NCBI RefSeq assembly: GCF_003012795.1
Contig: NZ_PXYH01000020.1
Span: forward strand, 1-64,000
Reading direction: 5' to 3'
Source: Zobellella taiwanensis
GTDB lineage: Bacteria; Pseudomonadota; Gammaproteobacteria; Enterobacterales; Aeromonadaceae
DNA: 64,000 nt
Both the position numbers and the translations under genes were made by a program. The notes beneath the pieces were generated by a model. It made no database searches. It had not been told where the DNA came from and saw only the letters and a list, made by a program, of their open reading frames with translations. Positions 16,140 through 29,468 of this stretch are shown here, one piece after another. How positions within the stretch are numbered: the first letter of the stretch is position 1; the number at the start of each line of letters is the position of its first letter.

Positions 16140-17123
16140 CTATCGCTTTGGCAGATATCGCATCGGATCGACCGATGTCCCCTGATACCGGATCTCGAAG
16201 TGCAACCGGACATCAGTGGTGTCACTGCTACCCATATCGGCTATGTGCTGGCCCGCATTCACCGTGTCCTGCTCCTTGACCCGGAGCACTTCATTGTGGG
16301 CATAGGCCGACAAATAATCATCGTTGTGCTTGATGATGATCAGGTTGCCGTAACCACGTAGCGCATTCCCTGCGTAAACCACCTTACCGGCAGCGGCGGC
16401 CTTGACGGCCTGTCCCCTGCTGCCCCTGATATCAATGCCCTTGTTGCCGGTTTCGGCCAGGGAGAAGCCCGAAATGATGGGCCCCTGGGCCGGCCATTGC
16501 CAGACAATAGCGGTATTGACAGCGGGACTTTTTTGTACTTTGGAACCAGCGTATTCTTTTCCCTTGGCCGACGCAAGGGGCTTGGTCGATTTTGCGGCAG
16601 TGGTCGCCTTTGCGCCCGATGCCGAGGCCACCGGCCGCGGCGCCGGGGCTGATGCCGACCTGGCCGGTTCGCTGCCGGTACCGGCAGAGCGCAGGGTCAG
16701 CGCCTGGCCCACATAGATGCGGTAGGGCGGCCGCAGGCCATTGAGGGTGGCCAAATCCGCCACCGTATGGCCGGTGCGCCGGGCGATACCGCTCAGCGTA
16801 TCTCCTTTACGCACTCGGTAGACCGCCTGCCGGCGGCCGGGTACGTCAAGGCGCAGCACCTGGCCTGGATAGATGTTATAAGGAGGCCCAATGCCATTGT
16901 GCCGGGCCAGGCTGGTGACATCGGTCCCCGCCTGCCAGGCGATGGAGTAGAGGGTATCGCCGCGGGCCACCACATAACGCTGGCCATTGGCCTGCATGCT
17001 GCCACGGGCATGAACGCCGGCACCCACCACAGGAGCCGGGCGAGGGGCGGAGCAGGCCGTGAGCAGGGTGAGCAGCAACAGGCCAATCACCCCGGGTACG
17101 GCACCCTTGCCCCGCCTTTGCAT
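16140..17123 (-). CDS. nlpD: Murein hydrolase activator NlpD (lipoprotein)
   Basis: This 327-aa outer-membrane lipoprotein activates the amidase AmiC at the division septum. It has a lipobox LLTAC (Cys near residue 24), two LysM peptidoglycan-binding domains (YVVARGDTLYSIAW and YRVRKGDTLSGIAR), a low-complexity linker, and a LytM/M23 domain. The M23 zinc ligands are degenerate (NKGIDIRG where active enzymes have a His; LHFEIR), as expected for an activator. Most relatives have one LysM; two is a small variation. The ATG overlaps the yqaA stop (ATGA). The start at 17123 is set by the lipoprotein signal. Confidence 0.95.
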   Translation of the reverse strand: MQRRGKGAVPGVIGLLLLTLLTACSAPRPAPVVGAGVHARGSMQANGQRYVVARGDTLYSIAWQAGTDVTSLARHNGIGPPYNIYPGQVLRLDVPGRRQAVYRVRKGDTLSGIARRTGHTVADLATLNGLRPPYRIYVGQALTLRSAGTGSEPARSASAPAPRPVASASGAKATTAAKSTKPLASAKGKEYAGSKVQKSPAVNTAIVWQWPAQGPIISGFSLAETGNKGIDIRGSRGQAVKAAAAGKVVYAGNALRGYGNLIIIKHNDDYLSAYAHNEVLRVKEQDTVNAGQHIADMGSSDTTDVRLHFEIRYQGTSVDPMRYLPKR

Positions 17124-17704
17124 CAGTTCCTCAGCAACAGGTAGGCAATCACCGCGGCCACCACGCACAGCCAGCCGAGGAGATCGATATACTGAATAAG
17201 CTTGCGCTCCATTCTCACACCGCCCCAGACCATCAACCCGGAGACCAGGAAAAAGCGCATGCCCCGTCCCACCAGGGAAATCAGGATAAAGGGCAGAAAA
17301 GCCATGTGCAGTAGGCCGGCGGTCACGGTAAAGACCTTGTAGGGAACGGGAGTAAAACTGGCGATGAAGATCACCCAAATCCCCCAGTCGCTGAACCACT
17401 GGCGGGCCACGTCTATTTTGTCATGGTAACCCATGGCCGAGATGAAGGGTTCAACCACGGGATCCCAGAGGGCATAACCCAGCAGGTAGCCGAACGCCGC
17501 CCCCAGCACCGAGAACAGGGTCGCCAGACCCGCGTAGTACCAGGCTTTCTGCGGACGCGCCAGGGCCATGGGGGCAAGCATGACGTCCACCGGCACCGGC
17601 CAGAAAATCGACTCGACAAAACTGGTCATCGACAAATAAAGGGGAGCATGGCGGTGCACCGCCCACATCATCACCTGCCGGTACAAACGAGAAAACAGCT
17701 TCAC
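17123..17704 (-). CDS. yqaA: YqaA-family (DedA/SNARE-associated) membrane protein
   Basis: This 193-aa integral membrane protein belongs to the YqaA/VTT family. It has several hydrophobic segments, the loop [18 protein letters not shown] near residue 28, and a re-entrant-like stretch [15 protein letters not shown] near residue 117, which is typical. DedA-type relatives act in lipid carrier recycling, but the role of YqaA itself is not established. It overlaps pcm by 4 bases and nlpD by 1-3 bases, so it is translationally coupled in the surE-pcm-yqaA-nlpD-rpoS run. Confidence 0.88.
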   Translation of the reverse strand: MKLFSRLYRQVMMWAVHRHAPLYLSMTSFVESIFWPVPVDVMLAPMALARPQKAWYYAGLATLFSVLGAAFGYLLGYALWDPVVEPFISAMGYHDKIDVARQWFSDWGIWVIFIASFTPVPYKVFTVTAGLLHMAFLPFILISLVGRGMRFFLVSGLMVWGGVRMERKLIQYIDLLGWLCVVAAVIAYLLLRN

Positions 17705-18327
17705 TCAACATCACCCTGAATCAAAGGAACAAAACGCACCGCCTCGAGCTCGGTGCGTACAATATCGTCGCCGCGGCGCTGATACAGCCACAGGAACTGG
17801 CGGCTTTCGCCGACCGGAATCACCATACGGCCGCCGTCCGCCAACTGTTCAAGCAAGGCATCGGGCGTGGTCCGTGCCGCTGCCGTTACCATAATGGCAT
17901 CAAAAGGCGCCTTGCTGCGCCATCCCTGCCAGCCATCGCCATGCTTGGTGGCTACATTGTGCAGGTCCAGCCGCTGCAACCGGCGCCGGGCCTGGTATTG
18001 CAGTGCCTTGATCCGCTCTATGGTAAACACCTGCTCCACCAGCTGGGCCAGCACAGCGGTCTGGAAACCGGAGCCGGTGCCGATTTCCAATACCCGCCGC
18101 GGCGGCTCCGCCAGCAGGATTTCGGTCATCCGCGCCACTATATAGGGCTGGGAGATGGTCTGGCCAAAGCCGATGGGCAGCGCGCTGTTGTCCCACGCCT
18201 TGTGCGCCATGGCTTCATCCACAAACTGTTCACGCGGCAGGCAGGCCACTGCCGCCAGCACGCTTTCATCCCTGATCCCCTGTTGCTGCAGCAGGCGATA
18301 CAGCTGCTGTCCCGCTAACGTCAGCAC
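17701..18327 (-). CDS. pcm: Protein-L-isoaspartate O-methyltransferase
   Basis: This 208-aa SAM-dependent enzyme repairs isoaspartyl residues in aged proteins. The SAM-binding motif [18 protein letters not shown] (about residue 78) and the family motifs [19 protein letters not shown] and [14 protein letters not shown] are present. It follows surE with a 4-base gap in the conserved order surE-pcm and is linked to stationary-phase survival. Confidence 0.97.
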   Translation of the reverse strand: MLTLAGQQLYRLLQQQGIRDESVLAAVACLPREQFVDEAMAHKAWDNSALPIGFGQTISQPYIVARMTEILLAEPPRRVLEIGTGSGFQTAVLAQLVEQVFTIERIKALQYQARRRLQRLDLHNVATKHGDGWQGWRSKAPFDAIMVTAAARTTPDALLEQLADGGRMVIPVGESRQFLWLYQRRGDDIVRTELEAVRFVPLIQGDVE

Positions 18328-18331
18328 GGCG

Positions 18332-19078
18332 TTACTCCACTTCTTTTATCCAGTCATTCAGCGCCGCCATCCGGCCATGGGCGGTCATGTCGATGGTTAA
18401 TGGCGTGATCGAGACAAACCCCCGCTCCACTGCGTCAAAATCGGTTCCCTCGCCCGCATCCTGCTTGGCGCCGGGAGGACCGATCCAGTAAATCGGCTTG
18501 CCCCTGGGGTCGAATTCCCTGAGCACCCCTTCCGAACGATGCCGGTTCCCCAGACGAGTCACCTTGATACCCCGAATCTCCGTCAGCGGCAAGTCGGGAA
18601 CATTGACGTTGAGGATCTGATCCGAGGCCAGGGGGGCCCTTAGCAATGCCCGCACCAGCAGGCCGGCGTAGTGGGCTGCGGACTCGAAATGGCGGTCGCC
18701 GCACAGGGATACCGCCACGGCAGGGAGCCCCATGTGGCGCCCCTCCGTGGCCGCCGCCACGGTACCGGAATAGAGTACGTCGTCGCCCAGGTTGGCGCCG
18801 TGGTTGATACCCGCCACCACCAGGTCCGGATCCGGTTCGAGCAGGTGGTTGACGGCCCAGTGCACACAGTCGGTGGGGGTGCCCTTGACCGAATAGAAAC
18901 CGGTTTCATCGAGCTTGTCGACCCGCAGCGGCACCTCCAGGGTCAGGGAGTGACTGGCCCCGCTGCGGTTGCGATCGGGGGCTACCGTCACCACTTCCGC
19001 GAACTCCGACAGGACCCGGCTCAGGGTCTTGATACCGAGGGCATTGACCCCGTCATCATTACTCACCAGTATCTTCAT
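18332..19078 (-). CDS. surE: 5'/3'-nucleotidase and polyphosphatase SurE
   Basis: This 248-aa metal-dependent phosphatase acts on nucleoside monophosphates. The N-terminal signature [16 protein letters not shown] carries the Asp-Asp metal ligands; [14 protein letters not shown] and [23 protein letters not shown] segments ([16 protein letters not shown]) follow. The start is set at 19078; a second ATG immediately before it (19081) is equally possible. The 5' end overlaps the truD 3' end by 20 bases. Confidence 0.97.
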   Translation of the reverse strand: MKILVSNDDGVNALGIKTLSRVLSEFAEVVTVAPDRNRSGASHSLTLEVPLRVDKLDETGFYSVKGTPTDCVHWAVNHLLEPDPDLVVAGINHGANLGDDVLYSGTVAAATEGRHMGLPAVAVSLCGDRHFESAAHYAGLLVRALLRAPLASDQILNVNVPDLPLTEIRGIKVTRLGNRHRSEGVLREFDPRGKPIYWIGPPGAKQDAGEGTDFDAVERGFVSITPLTIDMTAHGRMAALNDWIKEVE

Positions 19079-20099
19079 CATGTCCCGTGTCCTTGCAGAT
19101 TTCCCTGACCAGGCTGGTAGCATAACTGCCCGCCGGCAACCAGAACGACAACCGCAGCCGGTCGCCCTCGCGCTGCCAGGCCAGATCGTCGGGCCTGAGC
19201 AGCAGGGCTCGCCGCTCCTGCTTGAGGCCATTGGCCTCGAGCCCGCTACAGAATGCTTCCTGATCGGCCAGCGCCGCTTGTTCCAGGGCAGCGGCCTCAT
19301 CCAGGCTCGGCAGCCGTCCCCGCCCCCACAGGGGCGCACTCAGGCGAATATCGCCGCTGGCGAAGCGCACCTGCATGGCCTCATCCAGCGGGTTGTCCTC
19401 GCCCAGGGTAAAAAACGACTGGCTGCCGGCCAGCATAACGCAGTCGCCATCGAGCAACTGCTCGCCCAGCCCCGCCGCCAGCCGGTGGCTCACCGCCAGA
19501 TTGAACAGGTAGCTGCGCGCCGCCGACAGAAACAGGGAACGCTTGTTGCGATCCTTGATACGCCGACCGGCAAACATGGCCCTGGCCTGCTCCAGGTTGC
19601 CGTAATCCCGGCCGAAACGCTGGTCGCCGTAGTAGTTGGGCACCCCCCGGGCGGCAATGGCGGCCAGGCGGACATCCAGATCGCCGGCGCCGCTCAAGTC
19701 GCTGATGATCAGTTCGAAATAATTGCCTTTCAGGGCACCGGTCTTTAGCTTCTTATGGTGGCGGGCAATGGCCAGGATCTGTACATCCTCGTTTTCCAGG
19801 GGCGAAAAATCGGGCATATCCTTGCCCGGCAGGTGCACCCCGAACCACTGCTCGGTCACCGCGTGCCGGTCCTTGAGCCCGGCCCAGGTCACATCGCGCT
19901 GAGCCACCCCCGCCAGCCGGGCCAGCTCCCGGGCCACCCACTGGGTATTCTGGCCGCGCTTGCGCACGTGCAGCAGGATATGCTCACCCTCGCCACTGGG
20001 GGAAAAGCCCAGATCTTCCCGCACCACGAAATCTTCGGGTACGACCTTGAGGCGGCCGCTCAGCTCCGGCTCGCCATGGAGATAATGCCAGGGGTTCAT
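19059..20099 (-). CDS. truD: tRNA pseudouridine(13) synthase TruD
   Basis: This 346-aa enzyme makes pseudouridine at position 13 of tRNA-Glu. The catalytic Asp lies in [11 protein letters not shown] (about residue 80). Other family segments are [13 protein letters not shown] near residue 162 and NRKLRS-like [17 protein letters not shown] near 195. It overlaps ispF by 4 bases and surE by 20 bases within the usual ispD-ispF-truD-surE block. Confidence 0.96.
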   Translation of the reverse strand: MNPWHYLHGEPELSGRLKVVPEDFVVREDLGFSPSGEGEHILLHVRKRGQNTQWVARELARLAGVAQRDVTWAGLKDRHAVTEQWFGVHLPGKDMPDFSPLENEDVQILAIARHHKKLKTGALKGNYFELIISDLSGAGDLDVRLAAIAARGVPNYYGDQRFGRDYGNLEQARAMFAGRRIKDRNKRSLFLSAARSYLFNLAVSHRLAAGLGEQLLDGDCVMLAGSQSFFTLGEDNPLDEAMQVRFASGDIRLSAPLWGRGRLPSLDEAAALEQAALADQEAFCSGLEANGLKQERRALLLRPDDLAWQREGDRLRLSFWLPAGSYATSLVREICKDTGHDEDTGE

Positions 20100-20572
20100 G
20101 GGTTCACCAGCAGCACCACGGCTTCCGCCGCCATGCCCTCTTTGCGGCCGACGAAGCCGAGTTGTTCGGTGGTGGTGGCCTTGACATTGATCCGGCCGGC
20201 CTCCGTTTCCAGATCGGCGGCGATATTGGCCACCATGGCGTCGATATGGGGCGCCAGCTTCGGGGCCTGGGCCAGCACCGTGATATCGGCGTTGCCGAGC
20301 ACCCAGCCGGCCTGCCGAACCCGGTTGTAAACGTCGCGCAGCAGGATGCGGCTGTCGATACCGGCGAAGGCGGCGTCGGTGTCCGGGAAATGGCGGCCGA
20401 TGTCACCGGCGCCGATAGCCCCGAGCAGGGCATCGCAAAGGGCGTGAAGGACCACATCACCGTCGGAATGAGCCAGCAGCCCCTGTTCGTAGGGCACCGC
20501 CACCCCGGCCAGGATACAGGGTCCCTGACCACCAAATTTGTGCACGTCAAAACCGTGCCCGATTCGCATCAT
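20096..20572 (-). CDS. ispF: 2-C-methyl-D-erythritol 2,4-cyclodiphosphate synthase
   Basis: This 158-aa enzyme of the MEP isoprenoid pathway cyclises CDP-methylerythritol 2-phosphate. Zinc ligands sit in GHGFDVHKF (Asp 9, His 11) and the second site in [20 protein letters not shown]. The C-terminal [18 protein letters not shown] is the conserved trimer-interface segment. It overlaps ispD by 4 bases. Confidence 0.98.
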   Translation of the reverse strand: MMRIGHGFDVHKFGGQGPCILAGVAVPYEQGLLAHSDGDVVLHALCDALLGAIGAGDIGRHFPDTDAAFAGIDSRILLRDVYNRVRQAGWVLGNADITVLAQAPKLAPHIDAMVANIAADLETEAGRINVKATTTEQLGFVGRKEGMAAEAVVLLVNP

Positions 20573-21258
20573 CTGTTACTCTCTTGTCGCTGCTGCAGGA
20601 AAAATTCGGCCAGGGCCAGATCTTCCGGGCGGGTAATCTTGATATTGTCGGCCCGGCCTTCCACCAGCAAGGGATGGAAACCGGCCCACTCCATGGCCGA
20701 CGCTTCGTCGGTCACCGCCTGGCCGGCGGCCAGGGCATCGGCCAGTACCCGGCGCAACACGCCGGTGTCAAAACACTGGGGCGTCAGGGCATGCCACAGC
20801 TCTTCCCGGGGCACGCTTTCGGCAATGGCACCCCGGCCATCGCCCCGCTTCATGGTATCCCGGACCCGGCAGGCCAGGATGGCGCCCTGGGGGTGATCCG
20901 CCACCGCCAGCAGGGCATCGAGATCGGCCGGATGCAGGCAGGGCCTGGCCGCGTCGTGCACCAGCACCCGCCGGCTTTCCACCAGGGCCAGGGCATTGAG
21001 CACCGAATCGGCCCGCTCCCGCCCACCCGGCGCCCGGCGGATACGCGGATGACGGGCCAGCCCCAGTTCGCCAAACCACGCATCCTCCGCGCCTATGGCC
21101 ACCACCACCCGGTCAATCGCCGGATGTTCGAGCAGCCCCAGCACCGTATGCTCCAGCACGGTACGACCGGCCAGGGAAAGGTATTGCTTGGGAACGACCG
21201 ATGCCATGCGCCGGCCCACACCGGCGGCGGGTACCACGGCGGTGATGCCGCGACTCAT
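20569..21258 (-). CDS. ispD: 2-C-methyl-D-erythritol 4-phosphate cytidylyltransferase
   Basis: This 229-aa nucleotidyltransferase of the MEP pathway has the N-terminal CTP-binding signature [20 protein letters not shown] and the substrate motif [11 protein letters not shown]. Its product is phosphorylated by IspE, then used by IspF encoded next. It overlaps ftsB upstream and ispF downstream by 4 bases each. Confidence 0.97.
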   Translation of the reverse strand: MSRGITAVVPAAGVGRRMASVVPKQYLSLAGRTVLEHTVLGLLEHPAIDRVVVAIGAEDAWFGELGLARHPRIRRAPGGRERADSVLNALALVESRRVLVHDAARPCLHPADLDALLAVADHPQGAILACRVRDTMKRGDGRGAIAESVPREELWHALTPQCFDTGVLRRVLADALAAGQAVTDEASAMEWAGFHPLLVEGRADNIKITRPEDLALAEFFLQQRQESNR

Positions 21259-21545
21259 CGCACGCTCCGGTCTTCGGCGGGCAGCAAGCGGTAGAAGGTT
21301 TCACCGGGCTTGATCATGCCCAGATCGTTGCGCGCCAGCTCTTCCACCGCCGCCAGGCCGCTATTGAGATCTTCTATTTCCCGGTAAAGCAGGGCGTTGC
21401 GCTCCACCAGCAGTTGGTTGTCCTGCATCTGGCGGGCTACATTGGCCTGTGCCTGATGGTATTCGGCCAGGCCGTTTTTGCCCAGCCACAGGTGGTGCTG
21501 CAGGGCACCCAGCAAGGCAAGCAGTATCAGCGTCAGCGTACGCAT
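21255..21545 (-). CDS. ftsB: Cell division protein FtsB
   Basis: This 96-aa single-pass inner-membrane protein has a hydrophobic N-terminus (about residues 3-20), a coiled coil (about 28-65, [20 protein letters not shown]) and the conserved end [19 protein letters not shown]. It forms the FtsQBL divisome complex. The start at 21545 follows GGAGGACCC; an upstream frame extension lacks a membrane start. It begins the minus-strand run ftsB-ispD-ispF-truD-surE-pcm-yqaA-nlpD-rpoS. Confidence 0.96.
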   Translation of the reverse strand: MRTLTLILLALLGALQHHLWLGKNGLAEYHQAQANVARQMQDNQLLVERNALLYREIEDLNSGLAAVEELARNDLGMIKPGETFYRLLPAEDRSVR

Positions 21546-21589
21546 GGGTCCTCCTCGATGACGCGCTAGTTTCCCATATTCGCAGGCCG

Positions 21590-21621
21590 AACAAAAGAAA
21601 CCCCGCACTGGGCGGGGTTTC
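21590..21621 (-). terminator. Intrinsic terminator of eno
   Basis: On the minus strand a 10-bp stem (GAAACCCCGC paired with GCGGGGTTTC, arms 21612-21621 and 21597-21606) ends in a TTTTGTT tract. It lies 26 bases after the eno stop and before ftsB, separating the two transcripts. Confidence 0.88.
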
Positions 21622-21647
21622 ACTTGCAGTCAGTGCTGACGCGGGCT

Positions 21648-24913
<3,266 letters not shown>

Positions 24914-25846
24914 CTAGGATTCCAGCCGTCGCTCCAGCTCGGGCAGCACATCGAACAAGTCCGCCACCAGGCCGTAATCCGCCACCTGGAAGATGGGCGC
25001 CTCCGCATCCTTGTTGATGGCCACTATCACCCTGGAGTCCTTCATCCCCGCTAGGTGCTGGATGGCGCCGGACAGGCCCACGGCGATATAGAGCTCGGGC
25101 GCCACTATCTTGCCGGTCTGGCCCACCTGCATGTCGTTGGCGGCAAAGCCCGCGTCCACCGCCGCCCGGCTGGCGCCGACGGCGGCGCCAAGCCGATCCG
25201 CCAGCCGTTCCAGCAAGGCGAAGTTGTCCTTCGAGCCCAGGCCCCGGCCGCCGGAGATCACCACCCGCGCCGAGGTGAGTTCGGGCCGCTCATTCGGGCT
25301 CAGCTCCTCGCCCACGAACCGGCTGCCAGCCGGGCCGGCGACGGGCGCCAGCGGCTCGATGGGGGCGGCCTGCTCCCCCGGCACCACCGCCTCGAAGGCG
25401 GTGGCGCGCACCGTCAGCACCTTGATGGCGTCGAGGGACTGCACGGTGGCGATGGCGTTGCCCGCATAGATGGGACGGACGAAGGTATCCGGCGCCTCGA
25501 TGGCGATCACCTCGGACACCATGCCTAGGTCGAGCAGGGCCGCCACCCTCGGCATCAGGTTCTTGCCGAAGGTGGTGGCCGGCGCCAGCAGGTGACTGTA
25601 GCCGCCCGCCAGGGCCGCCACCTGGGCCGCGCCCGCTTCCGCCAGCTGGTGCTTATGGCCGTCGTGATCCGCCAGCAAAACCTTGCACACCCCGAGCCGG
25701 GCGGCGGCCTCGGCCACCGCCCGGCAGCCCTGGCCCATCACCAGCAGCTCGATGTCCGTCCCCAGCCGGGCGGCGGCCCCCAGCACATGCAGGGTGGCCG
25801 GTTTCAGGGATTCATTGTCGTGTTCCGCTATCACCAGGGTCGTCAT
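24914..25846 (-). CDS. etfA: Electron transfer flavoprotein, alpha subunit
   Basis: This 310-aa FAD-binding subunit of ETF accepts electrons from acyl-CoA dehydrogenases. The C-terminal FAD domain carries [14 protein letters not shown] and [20 protein letters not shown] followed by [17 protein letters not shown], the family signature. The ATG overlaps the etfB stop (ATGA). It serves the isovaleryl- and isobutyryl-type acyl-CoA dehydrogenases encoded downstream in this window. Confidence 0.98.
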   Translation of the reverse strand: MTTLVIAEHDNESLKPATLHVLGAAARLGTDIELLVMGQGCRAVAEAAARLGVCKVLLADHDGHKHQLAEAGAAQVAALAGGYSHLLAPATTFGKNLMPRVAALLDLGMVSEVIAIEAPDTFVRPIYAGNAIATVQSLDAIKVLTVRATAFEAVVPGEQAAPIEPLAPVAGPAGSRFVGEELSPNERPELTSARVVISGGRGLGSKDNFALLERLADRLGAAVGASRAAVDAGFAANDMQVGQTGKIVAPELYIAVGLSGAIQHLAGMKDSRVIVAINKDAEAPIFQVADYGLVADLFDVLPELERRLES

Positions 25847-26595
25847 CAGATCACCTTCGCTTCGTGCTTGAGCTTGTCCACCAGTTCGGCCACGTCGGCC
25901 ACCTTGATGCCGGCCTTGCGCACCGGCGGCGGCGTCACCCTGAGCACCCGGCAATGGGCCCTGGGCGTGATGCCGAGTTCATCCGGGGTCAGGGTCTCCA
26001 GGGGTTTCTGCTTGGCCTTCATGATATTGGGCAGGGAGGCATAGCGCGGCTCGTTGAGCCGGAGATCCGTGGTCACCACCGCCGGCAGGGCCAGCGCCAG
26101 GGTCTGCAGGCCGCCGTCCACCTCCCGGGTGACCCGGAGTTCATCGCCTTCAAGCTCGATGCGCGAGGCGAAGGTCCCCTGGGGCCAGCCGGTGAGCGCC
26201 GCCAGCATCTGCCCCACCTGGTTGTTGTCGGTGTCGATGGACTGCTTGCCGAGCAGCACCAGCCCGGGCCGCTCCCGCTCGCACAAGGCGGCCAGCAGCC
26301 TGGCCACGGTGAGCGGCTCGGCGACCTCGTCGCTCTGCACCAGCACCGCCCGGTCCGCTCCCAGCGCCAGCGCCGCCCGCAGTTGCTCCTGGGCCGCGGC
26401 GGGGCCGACGGAGACGGCGACGATTTCCGACACCCAGCCCTTCTCCTTCATGCGCACCGCCTCCTCCACCGCGATATCGCAGAAGGGGTTGGCCGCCATC
26501 TTGACGTTGGCCAGATCCACGTCGCTCTGATCCGCCTTGACCCTGACCTTGACGTGGTAGTCAATCACCCGCTTTATCGTGACCAGTACCTTCAT
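25846..26595 (-). CDS. etfB: Electron transfer flavoprotein, beta subunit
   Basis: This 249-aa AMP-binding ETF subunit starts [20 protein letters not shown] and contains the recognition-loop segment [19 protein letters not shown] and the AMP site [17 protein letters not shown]. The start at 26595 is set by family similarity; an in-frame upstream extension runs through a palindromic repeat. It is translationally coupled to etfA. Confidence 0.98.
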   Translation of the reverse strand: MKVLVTIKRVIDYHVKVRVKADQSDVDLANVKMAANPFCDIAVEEAVRMKEKGWVSEIVAVSVGPAAAQEQLRAALALGADRAVLVQSDEVAEPLTVARLLAALCERERPGLVLLGKQSIDTDNNQVGQMLAALTGWPQGTFASRIELEGDELRVTREVDGGLQTLALALPAVVTTDLRLNEPRYASLPNIMKAKQKPLETLTPDELGITPRAHCRVLRVTPPPVRKAGIKVADVAELVDKLKHEAKVI

Positions 26596-26652
26596 GCCTG
26601 CCCCCGGCTCTGTGGGATATGTGTTGGATAACCAGTGGTTGCTCCGGGCTGC

Positions 26653-26747
26653 GACCGGGTATCGGTAAGCAGACCCTCCGCGCCAGGGATGGCGCGGCGG
26701 AGCCCCCAGGGATGGGTTTACGGCGTGTCTGCGTCCGGTACCCGGTC
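26653..26747. repeat. Palindromic intergenic repeat, copy A (GC-type)
   Basis: This 95-bp unit has imperfect terminal inverted repeats (GACCGGGTATCGG at 26653-26665, CCGGTACCCGGTC at 26735-26747) and a central stem CCGCGCCA-GGGA-TGGCGCGG (26678-26697). A second CCAGGGATGGG follows. It lies between etfB and the divergent ETF:ubiquinone oxidoreductase gene. It shares its core closely with copy F. Confidence 0.85.
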
Positions 26748-26889
26748 GATGCTGCGCTATTGGGAACAATGACTTAATACTAATCCATCCCCGCCGATCC
26801 TGCCGCCCGGGGGTTTGTTAAATACCGCAACCAATACAATACTTTAGCCATGTGCCCAGGTTCGGAGCCGGAACATGGAAAGGGAGTCG

Positions 26890-28524
26890 ATGGAATTTGA
26901 CGTGGTCATAGTGGGCGCCGGCCCGGCCGGCCTGAGCGCCGCCTGCCGGCTGATGCAGCAAGCCGCGTCCCGGGATCTGGCCCTGAGCGTTTGCCTGGTA
27001 GAGAAGGGCGCCGAGGTGGGCGCCCATATCCTGTCCGGCGCCCTGCTGGAGACCCGGGCCCTGGACGAGCTGTTTCCCGACTGGCGGGAACGGGGCGCCC
27101 CGGTGCACATCCCGGTCACCGAGGATCGTTTCTATATGCTGAGCAGCGAACATGGCGGCCTGGAGCTGCCCTCCGCCCTGGTGCCCGCCCCCCTGCACAA
27201 TAGGGGCAACTTTATCGTGAGCCTCGGCAACCTGTGCCGCTGGCTGGCCGTTCAGGCCGAGCAACTGGGGGTGGCCGTCTTTCCCGGTTTCGCCGCCCAG
27301 GCGCCCCTCTACGACGGGCAGGGCCGGGTGACCGGGGTGCTTACCGGCGATATGGGGCTGGCGGCGGACGGCAGCCCCAAGGCCAGTCACGTGCCGGGCC
27401 TGGAACTGCGCGCCCGCTACACCCTGTTCGCCGAGGGCTGCCGCGGCCATATCGGCAAAGAGCTGATCGCCCGCTTCGGCCTGGATCAGGGCCGGGATCC
27501 CCAGCATTACGCCATCGGCATCAAGGAGCTGTGGCAGCTCGATCCGGCGCGCCACCGGCCGGGCCTGGTGCTGCACGGGGCCGGCTGGCCACTCGAGGAA
27601 GACAGCGGCGGCGGCTTCTTTCTCTACCACGGCGACGAGGGCCAGGCGGCGGTGGGGCTTATCGTGGATCTCAACTACCGCAACCCCCACCTCAGCCCCT
27701 TCGACGAGTTCCAGCGCCTCAAGCACCATCCGCTGCTGGCCCGCCATCTGTACGATGGCAAGCGGCTGGCCTACGGTGCCCGGGCCATCACCAAGGGCGG
27801 CCTGAATTCCTTGCCGCGCATGACAATGCCCGGCGCCCTGCTGCTGGGCTGCGACGCCGGCACCCTCAACGGCGCCAAGGTCAAGGGCATTCACACCGCC
27901 ATGAAATCCGGCATGCTGGCCGCCGAGACGGTGGTGCAGGCCCTGGCGGCGGGGGATACCGGCGGCAACAGCCTGGCCGCCTACCCCAGCGCCCTGCGCT
28001 CGTCCTGGCTGCACCAGGAATTGCATCAAAGCCGCAACTTCGTGCCCGCCCTGCACAAACTGGGGCCCTGGCTGGGCGGCGCCCTCAATGTCCTCAGCCA
28101 CAACTTGCTGGGGGGCTGGCTGCCTTTCACCCTGCACGACAGAACGCCGGATCACGCCACCCTGGCCCCGGCGGCGAAGAGCCGCAAGCCGGACTATCCC
28201 AGGCCGGACGGCAGGCTTTCCTTCGACCGGCTGTCGTCGGTCTATCTGGCCAACACCGGCCACGACGAAGACCAGCCCTGCCACCTGCAACTGCAGGATC
28301 CGGCAGTCCCGCTGCGGGACAACCTGCCCCGCTATGACGAACCGGCCCAGCGCTATTGCCCGGCGGGGGTCTACGAGGTGGTGGAGCAGGAAGGACAAGC
28401 CCGCTTCCAGATCAACGCCGCCAATTGTGTGCACTGCAAAACCTGCGACATCAAGGATCCGGCCCAGAATATCCGCTGGGTGCCGCCGGAAGGAGGCAGC
28501 GGCCCCAACTACCCCAATATGTAG
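26890..28524 (+). CDS. Electron transfer flavoprotein:ubiquinone oxidoreductase
   Basis: This protein of about 544 aa passes electrons from reduced ETF to the quinone pool at the inner membrane. The N-terminal FAD-binding motif is VVIVGAGPAGLSAACRL; the C-terminal 4Fe-4S site is NCVHCKTCDIKDPAQNIRW. The ATG at 26890 follows AAGGGAG, so it is preferred over one five codons earlier. It is divergent from etfBA; the pair completes the electron route from the branched-chain acyl-CoA dehydrogenases. Confidence 0.96.
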   Translation: MEFDVVIVGAGPAGLSAACRLMQQAASRDLALSVCLVEKGAEVGAHILSGALLETRALDELFPDWRERGAPVHIPVTEDRFYMLSSEHGGLELPSALVPAPLHNRGNFIVSLGNLCRWLAVQAEQLGVAVFPGFAAQAPLYDGQGRVTGVLTGDMGLAADGSPKASHVPGLELRARYTLFAEGCRGHIGKELIARFGLDQGRDPQHYAIGIKELWQLDPARHRPGLVLHGAGWPLEEDSGGGFFLYHGDEGQAAVGLIVDLNYRNPHLSPFDEFQRLKHHPLLARHLYDGKRLAYGARAITKGGLNSLPRMTMPGALLLGCDAGTLNGAKVKGIHTAMKSGMLAAETVVQALAAGDTGGNSLAAYPSALRSSWLHQELHQSRNFVPALHKLGPWLGGALNVLSHNLLGGWLPFTLHDRTPDHATLAPAAKSRKPDYPRPDGRLSFDRLSSVYLANTGHDEDQPCHLQLQDPAVPLRDNLPRYDEPAQRYCPAGVYEVVEQEGQARFQINAANCVHCKTCDIKDPAQNIRWVPPEGGSGPNYPNM

Positions 28525-28530
28525 CCATAA

Positions 28531-28608
28531 AAAAACCCTGAAGGCAGTGATCCCATGAGTGGAGGGAATCATTGCATTCAGGGATATGGCTGTGGTTATT
28601 AGGGTTTT
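28531..28608. terminator. Long hairpin between ETF-QO and the SDR gene
   Basis: An imperfect stem of about 18 bp (28536-28553 CCCTGAAGGCAGTGATCCC-like arm, shown in part, pairing with 28564-28583 GGGAATCATTGCATTCAGGG) is flanked by A-rich sequence on the left and, further out, AGGGTTTTCTT. It lies between two converging genes and probably ends transcription from both sides. Confidence 0.6.
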
Positions 28609-28704
28609 CTTGTTCGCTCTGTTAACGCAGAGAGGCACGTCCGTTGCCTTGCGTTGCAAAAACATTACTCCCGGACGAGCATTCAGACAAGCTAGACTTT
28701 AGTC

Positions 28705-29466
28705 CTACAGCCGCAGGCCGCCGTCCATTTCCAGGATACGGCCATGGAAGTAGTCGTTCTCGATGATGTACTCCAGGCTGTGCACCAGTTCTTCCACTGT
28801 GGCCAGGCGCCCCAGGGGGATGTTGCGGGTGATGCGCTCCATCGCCTCGGGTTTCATCTGGGCGGTCATGGCGGTAGCGATCACCCCGGGGGCAATGCCC
28901 GCCACCCGGATGCCGTAGCGGCTGAGCTCGCCGGCCCAGCATACCACCAGGGCCGCCACCCCGGCCTTGGTGGCCGCGTAGTTGCTCTGGCCCCGGTTGC
29001 CGGCCCGGGCCACCGAGGAAATGTTGACGATAAGGCCGCCCTGGCCCCGCTCGGCCATGATGGCCGCCGCTTCCCGGCCGCACAGGAAGGTGCCGGTGAG
29101 GTTGACGTCCACCACCTGCTGCCACTGCTGCAGGCTCATCCTGCCGGCCGGCTTGCCCTCCTCCAGCTTGATCAGCAGGGCGTCGCGCATCAGGCCGGCG
29201 TTGTTGACCAACACGTCCAGCCCGCCCAGCTCCCGTACTATGTGGCCGAAGCTGTCCGCCACCTGCTGCTCGTCGGCAATGTCACACAGGTGCACCGCCA
29301 CCCGGGCCCCGGTGGCGGCCACCATTTCGCCGCTTTTGGCCAGATCCTGCTCGTTGTTGTCGACCAGCGCCAGACTGGCACCCTGGCGCGCCAGCTGCCG
29401 GGCCATGGCCTGTCCCAGGCCCCGGCCGGCACCGGTGATCACCACCACCTTGCCCCTGATCTCCAT
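28705..29466 (-). CDS. Short-chain dehydrogenase, likely 3-hydroxyacyl-CoA type
   Basis: This 253-aa SDR has the cofactor motif TGAGRGLGQAMA (about residue 11), NNAG near 89, catalytic Ser in NISSVAR and Tyr-x-x-x-Lys in SNYAATKAG. It ends the minus-strand valine/isoleucine run, 2 bases after mmsB. From the company it keeps it could be the 3-hydroxy-2-methylbutyryl-CoA dehydrogenase of isoleucine breakdown, but FabG-like SDRs cannot be assigned from sequence alone. Confidence 0.82.
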   Translation of the reverse strand: MEIRGKVVVITGAGRGLGQAMARQLARQGASLALVDNNEQDLAKSGEMVAATGARVAVHLCDIADEQQVADSFGHIVRELGGLDVLVNNAGLMRDALLIKLEEGKPAGRMSLQQWQQVVDVNLTGTFLCGREAAAIMAERGQGGLIVNISSVARAGNRGQSNYAATKAGVAALVVCWAGELSRYGIRVAGIAPGVIATAMTAQMKPEAMERITRNIPLGRLATVEELVHSLEYIIENDYFHGRILEMDGGLRL

Positions 29467-29468
29467 GG

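Noticed and set aside
16140..17123. NlpD as an active zinc endopeptidase
   Set aside because: The expected metal-binding His in the first M23 motif is replaced (NKGIDIRG), fitting an activator role.
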